A stretch of DNA of 10,338 bases. Source: JBCBEX01 sp038528235 (GTDB taxonomy: Bacteria; Bacteroidota; Rhodothermia; Rhodothermales; Rubricoccaceae). A model generated the notes under the pieces. The model made no database searches. It had not been told where the DNA came from and saw nothing but the letters and a program-made list of their open reading frames with translations. Of the stretch, positions 6,753 to 10,338 are shown piece by piece; position 1 is the first letter of the stretch; each line of letters opens with the position of its first letter. The stretch spans positions 1 through 10,338 of the forward strand of contig JBCBEX010000119.1 of NCBI GenBank assembly GCA_038528235.1. The letters run 5' to 3'. Position numbers and translations under genes: made by a program.

Positions 6753-9700
6753 GGTTTGGGTCGGGGTACACGGGCGCGAAGGGCGGCGCGTTGCCGCCGT
6801 GCTCGCTCGCCCACGGCCTCCAGAGGCGACGCCTCGGGCACGGGCCGTGCGAGCGAGGACGCCAAGGCGTGGACCGTGGGATACTGGAAGAGGTCGACGA
6901 TCTCGAGCGCGACACCGAGCTCTTCCTGGAGGCGCCGGTGCATCCGTACGGCCAGGAGCGAGTGCCCGCCGATATCGAAGAAGTTGTCGTAGCGACCCAC
7001 CTGATCGCGCTCCAGCAGCTCCTTCCAGATCGTGGCAATCCGGTGTTCGAGGTCGCTCGCTGGTGCCTCGTAAGCGACGGCGCGTTCAGTGCCTGGCACG
7101 GGCAGCTTGGCTACGTCGAGCTTACCAGACGGTGTCTGCGGCAGCGCCTCGATGGGCACGATCGCATCGGGAATCAGGTAGGCCGGCAGTCGCTGCCGCA
7201 GCCATTGGCGGACGCCATCCACGTCGTGCGATGCGCCCTTGTCGAGCACCACATACGCGAGCAGCCGCGGGCCGTCGAGCGATCCGCTGGAGACGATCAC
7301 GGCGCAGGCCGTCACACCTGGAGCCCCTCGCAGCACCGTCTCGATCTCTCCAGGCTCCACGCGGTGACCCCGCAGCTTGACCTGACGATCGGTCCGGCCC
7401 AAATAGACCAGGTTGCCGTCCTGGGTCCACCGTGCGCGGTCGCCGGTCCGGTACATCCGCGCACCGGCCTCGCCGCTGAACGGGTCTGGGACGAACCGCG
7501 ACGCCGTGCGTCGAGGCTGGCCGATGTAGCCCATCGCCAAGCCGTTGCCTCCGAGGTAGAGCTCGCCGGGCATGCCTGGAGCTGTCGGGCGGCCCTGGGC
7601 GTCCAGCACGAAGGTTCGGACATGACCGAGAGGACCGCCGATGGGCACGCCCTCGGCTCTCGTGGCTATCTCCACGTAGGTCGTAGCCACGACGGTGGCC
7701 TCGGTGGGCCCGTACGAGTTGAGAAGCTGCGCAGTGCCGCCTCCGTGCAACCGCGGCGGCTGCCAGAACGCGGCGTCCGCGCGCTCGCCTCCGATGATGA
7801 CCAGCCGGAGTGAGGCTGGGAAAGACGCGCCTGTCCGCTGTGCCTCCTCAGCCAAGATGTGCCAGTAGGCCGTCGGCAGGCTCCATACGCTCACTGCGTG
7901 CCGCTCGCTCTCCTCGTGGAAGCTCGCCGCGGTCCTCGTCGAGCGCTCGGAGCGCACGATGAGCGTGGCCCCATTGGTGAGCGCTCCAAAGACCTCCTCG
8001 ACGCTCGCGTCGAAGCTCGGTGAGGCAAACTGGAGCACGCGGTCTTCGCTCGTCAGGCCGTACGCTGCCCGGATGGACTGAGCATAGTGCGCTGCCGCTC
8101 GATGCGACACCTCGACGCCTTTGGGCGTACCCGTGGACCCCGACGTGTAGATGACGTAGGCACCTTGCTCTGGATGCACGGGGCCTTCCTCTTGCCGCTC
8201 AACGCCACCCTGCTCCTCCAGGCTCGCGGCCGTGAGGTGAACAGCGAGGACGGGACAGGCTATGCCTGGATGGCTGGCGAGGTCCCGAGTTGCGGCATCG
8301 GTGAGCACGGCAGCGATGCCGGCGTCTTCCATCATGAAGGCGAGACGCGACTCTGGGTAGGCCGGGTCGAGCGGGACGCAGACGCCACCGCTCTTCATCA
8401 CCCCCAAGTAAGCAGCGGTGAGCGCGGCCGATCGGCCTCCAAATAATCCGATGCGAGGCCCCTGCCCCAGGTCCATCGTGCGAATCTGACGGGCCAGCCC
8501 ACTGGACGCGCGATCCAGCGCGTCATACGTGAGGTAGTGCCCATCCTCAACCACGGCAACCGCATCCGGGTGGGTGTCAACCCAGACGCCGATTTGGTCG
8601 AGCAGCGTCGGTAGAGGCTCGTGCTCTAGCGATTCCACTTCGCCGCTCCAGGGTCCGAGAACCCGCGCCTCGTCCGCAGGCGCTGCCAGGGTGTGCTCGG
8701 CGAGCGGTGCGTCGGGGTTCGCGGCCACCTGCTCCAAGACGAGCTCATACGTGCGCAGGAGGCTCTCGATCGTAGCCGGTTCGAACAGATCCGTCAGGTA
8801 CTCCAGCACCACCGAGAGGCCTCGTGAGCCCTCCGTCAGCGCGAGCGACAGATCGAACATCGCGGTGGTCTGCGGCACCTCGAAGGGTGCGACCCTCAGT
8901 GCCTCTTCGACCACCTGCTCGTTCGCGGCCGTCCGAACGGCCGCATGTTCGAAGCTGAACATCACCTGGAAGAGCGGGTGGCGTCCCAGGTCACGCGCCG
9001 GCTTGAGTTCCGTCACGAGGCGCTCGAACGGGACATGCCGATGATCGTGGGCTTCGAGGACCCGCTCGCGAACGCGGTTCAGGACCCCGCTAAAGGTGTG
9101 CGCTCCGTGCAGGTCGGTTCGGAGCACCAGCGTATCCGCGAAGAAGCCGACAAGCTGCTCTAGCGCGGGCTCCTCACGTCCCGAAAGGGGGCTGCCGACG
9201 GTGATGTCTTCTTGCCCCGTGTAGCGCGCCAGCAGCACCTTGAAGGCCGCGAGGTACAACATGTACAGCGTGACGCCCGCTGCCTGCGCGATCTCAGAAA
9301 GCTTCTCCGCAAGGGCGACGGGCAGAATGATCTCCTGGGTAGCCCCTTCGTCGCGTTGGAGCAGCGCACGCGGGTGATCTACCGGAAGGGCAAGTGTGGT
9401 GATGTCCTTCAGCCGCTCCCGCCAATATGCAATCTGGTCGTCTAGCGTGCTTCCGTGCAACCAGCCACGCTGCCACGCTGCATAGTCGCCGTACTGAATG
9501 GGCAGCGGCGGCAGAGCGTGCTCCTCAGCCGCATATCCGGCGACCACTTCCTGGACGAGGACGTCCAACGACCACGCATCGGAAATGATGTGGTGCATGG
9601 TCACAAGCAAGACGTGCGTCTCGTCGGCCAGGCGCATCAGGCCGATCCTGAACGCAGGGTCGGCTTCGAGGTCGAACGGAAGCCGTGCCTCTCGGAGCGC

Positions 9701-10338
9701 CAAGTCCAGCGCGACCGACTCGCGTCGCGACGCGTCGAGGGCCGTCAGATCGACGACGGGTAAGACGAGGTCGTCTTCCACGACGACGACGTGGGCACCA
9801 GTCGCCCCCTCGACGAAGCGGGACCGCAGCGTCTCGTGCCGGGCAAATACCTGAGCGAAGCTGTCGCGTAGGCGCTCGACCGAGAGCGGACCATCCAGAC
9901 GCAGCGCCACGGGAAGGTTGTAGGCGATGCTGTCCGGCGCCATCTGGTGCAAAATCCAGAGCCGTTCCTGCGCGAACGAGAGCGGGGTTGGTTCCTCGCC
10001 GCTCAACGCGCGCGGCTTCAGCGCCGGCCGGTCTGTTGCATCGCCGCTTCGACGCAGCCGCTCAAGAACGGCTGACGAGCCCGCGATGGTCGGATGCTCG
10101 AAAAGGGTTCGTACCGGGAGGTCGACACCCAGAATCTGACGAAGCCTGGAGACCACCTGCATGGCGAGCAGGGAGTGCCCCCCCAGCCCGAAGAAGTCCG
10201 CCTCCCGGCTCACCCGCGCCGGCCGGCCCAGCACCTCCCGCCACACCCCCTCCACCACACGCTCCACCGTCGTCCGAGACGTACGTGGCGGCGCGGACGG
10301 CGGTAGACGAAGTGCCACCTGCATGGCGAGCAGGGAGT
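6749..10338 (-). CDS. NRPS subunit, PCP-C-A-PCP, lysine-type A domain (5' partial)
   Basis: Multidomain peptide synthetase. Residues are counted from the ATG at 10324, but the frame stays open to the window edge and that ATG lies inside a carrier motif, so the true start is outside. Carrier 1 (about 17-92, GGHSLLAM, phosphopantetheine Ser51) closes an upstream module. The C domain (about 112-545) has SFAQERLW (116-123), RHETLRSRF, HHIISDA (244-250), DITVGSPLSG and HPLFQVMF; its motifs fit the LCL class, which joins two L-residues. The A domain (about 570-1075) has LTYDAL, AYVIYTSGSTGTPKGV, FDASVEEVF, NSYGPTEAT, RMYRTGD, a GRTDRQVKLRGHRVEPGE stretch and Lys1068 in PSGKLD, so it looks active. 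Carrier 2 (about 1088-1160) has Ser1122. There is no epimerase or methyltransferase. An arginine-rich tail (about 1172-1191) ends the protein, and its TGA overlaps the PKS start. It should load a residue, probably Lys, and hand the aminoacyl or peptidyl chain to the PKS KS. Confidence 0.96.
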   Translation of the reverse strand, partial: SLLAMQVALRLPPSAPPRTSRTTVERVVEGVWREVLGRPARVSREADFFGLGGHSLLAMQVVSRLRQILGVDLPVRTLFEHPTIAGSSAVLERLRRSGDATDRPALKPRALSGEEPTPLSFAQERLWILHQMAPDSIAYNLPVALRLDGPLSVERLRDSFAQVFARHETLRSRFVEGATGAHVVVVEDDLVLPVVDLTALDASRRESVALDLALREARLPFDLEADPAFRIGLMRLADETHVLLVTMHHIISDAWSLDVLVQEVVAGYAAEEHALPPLPIQYGDYAAWQRGWLHGSTLDDQIAYWRERLKDITTLALPVDHPRALLQRDEGATQEIILPVALAEKLSEIAQAAGVTLYMLYLAAFKVLLARYTGQEDITVGSPLSGREEPALEQLVGFFADTLVLRTDLHGAHTFSGVLNRVRERVLEAHDHRHVPFERLVTELKPARDLGRHPLFQVMFSFEHAAVRTAANEQVVEEALRVAPFEVPQTTAMFDLSLALTEGSRGLSVVLEYLTDLFEPATIESLLRTYELVLEQVAANPDAPLAEHTLAAPADEARVLGPWSGEVESLEHEPLPTLLDQIGVWVDTHPDAVAVVEDGHYLTYDALDRASSGLARQIRTMDLGQGPRIGLFGGRSAALTAAYLGVMKSGGVCVPLDPAYPESRLAFMMEDAGIAAVLTDAATRDLASHPGIACPVLAVHLTAASLEEQGGVERQEEGPVHPEQGAYVIYTSGSTGTPKGVEVSHRAAAHYAQSIRAAYGLTSEDRVLQFASPSFDASVEEVFGALTNGATLIVRSERSTRTAASFHEESERHAVSVWSLPTAYWHILAEEAQRTGASFPASLRLVIIGGERADAAFWQPPRLHGGGTAQLLNSYGPTEATVVATTYVEIATRAEGVPIGGPLGHVRTFVLDAQGRPTAPGMPGELYLGGNGLAMGYIGQPRRTASRFVPDPFSGEAGARMYRTGDRARWTQDGNLVYLGRTDRQVKLRGHRVEPGEIETVLRGAPGVTACAVIVSSGSLDGPRLLAYVVLDKGASHDVDGVRQWLRQRLPAYLIPDAIVPIEALPQTPSGKLDVAKLPVPGTERAVAYEAPASDLEHRIATIWKELLERDQVGRYDNFFDIGGHSLLAVRMHRRLQEELGVALEIVDLFQYPTVHALASSLARPVPEASPLEAVGERARRQRAALRARVPRPKP
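7100..8617 (-). other. A domain with predicted lysine-specific pocket
   Basis: Adenylation domain of the first NRPS gene, which activates an amino acid with ATP and loads it on the following PCP. Aligning its core motifs by eye to the phenylalanine-activating GrsA gives pocket residues Asp772, Ala773, Glu776, Ser815, Ile843, Gly845, Ser870, Val878, Val879 and Lys1068, read as DAESIGSVVK. As I recall, the lysine code of the bacitracin synthetase BacB is DAESIGSVCK, one residue different. Glu776 at GrsA position 239 is chemically reasonable for a basic side chain. Lysine is the best guess, with ornithine or another basic residue as alternatives. Domain edges are approximate. Confidence 0.7.
10153..10176. 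repeat. Inner copy of the 24-base direct repeat
   Basis: This copy encodes the phosphopantetheine-binding core (including Ser51) of the complete carrier 1 in the NRPS gene and is continued by normal carrier sequence (VSRLRQILGVDLPV), so it is the copy in expected context. Its partner is at 10315-10338. Confidence 0.9.
10315..10338. repeat. 24-base direct repeat at window edge (copy of 10153-10176)
   Basis: The last 24 bases are identical to 10153-10176, at a distance of exactly 162 bases (54 codons) and in the same frame. Both encode HSLLAMQV of a carrier motif. The match reaches the window edge, so its full length is unknown. At its inner end the copies diverge (MQV-ALRLPP against MQV-VSRLRQ). 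Confidence 0.9.

Noticed and set aside
6740..6790. A promoter or terminator between the first NRPS and the PKS
   Set aside because: The genes overlap by four bases and no hairpin with a T run or promoter-like pair of boxes is visible; the same applies at 2136-2139.
6713..7813. A 366-codon open frame on the plus strand
   Set aside because: It lies antisense to the A domain and carrier 2 of the NRPS gene, which show intact motifs throughout. Long antisense frames are expected in GC-rich coding DNA, and the product has no recognisable domain.
10322..10324. ATG at 10324 as start of the first NRPS gene
   Set aside because: It is the Met of a carrier motif (HSLLAMQV), the frame is open upstream to the edge, and a synthetase would not begin in the middle of a carrier core.

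Overview
The window is a fragment of a hybrid nonribosomal peptide synthetase / polyketide synthase (NRPS-PKS) cluster. Every base is coding and all three genes lie on the minus strand, so the cluster reads from right to left. Both outer genes run off the window, and only the middle one is complete. There is no intergenic DNA, RNA gene, mobile element, promoter or terminator; the genes join at two ATGA stop/start overlaps.

Layout in transcription order: (1) 10338 to 6749, an NRPS subunit open at its 5' end: carrier protein (end of an upstream module), then condensation (C), adenylation (A) and peptidyl carrier (PCP) domains. The A-domain pocket residues suggest lysine. (2) 6752 to 2136, a complete 1538-residue PKS module: ketosynthase (KS), acyltransferase (AT), ketoreductase (KR) and carrier, with no dehydratase or enoylreductase. 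(3) 2139 to 1, an NRPS subunit open at its 3' end: TubC-type docking domain, C domain, and the first third of an A domain that stops before its ATP-binding loop.

Working together, the subunits should condense an upstream acyl or peptidyl chain with a residue predicted to be lysine. They would then add one C2 unit (probably from malonyl-CoA), reduce the new ketone to a hydroxyl, and pass the product to the next NRPS module. An amino acid extended by a reduced but not dehydrated malonate gives a gamma-amino-beta-hydroxy acid, that is, a statine-type unit. If the lysine call holds, this would be 4,8-diamino-3-hydroxyoctanoate inside a peptide chain. This is inference from domain order and pocket residues.

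The high GC content, strong G/C bias at third codon positions, and TubC-type docking between a PKS and an NRPS point to a high-GC Gram-negative secondary-metabolite producer. A myxobacterium is the obvious candidate, but other high-GC marine bacteria cannot be excluded and nothing here fixes the taxon. I see no wholly new type of system. The points worth a second look are the predicted statine unit, an unusual AT specificity motif, three peptide-repeat tracts in one A domain, the paired docking ends, and an in-frame 24-base direct repeat at the right edge that may be an assembly artefact or a real duplication.
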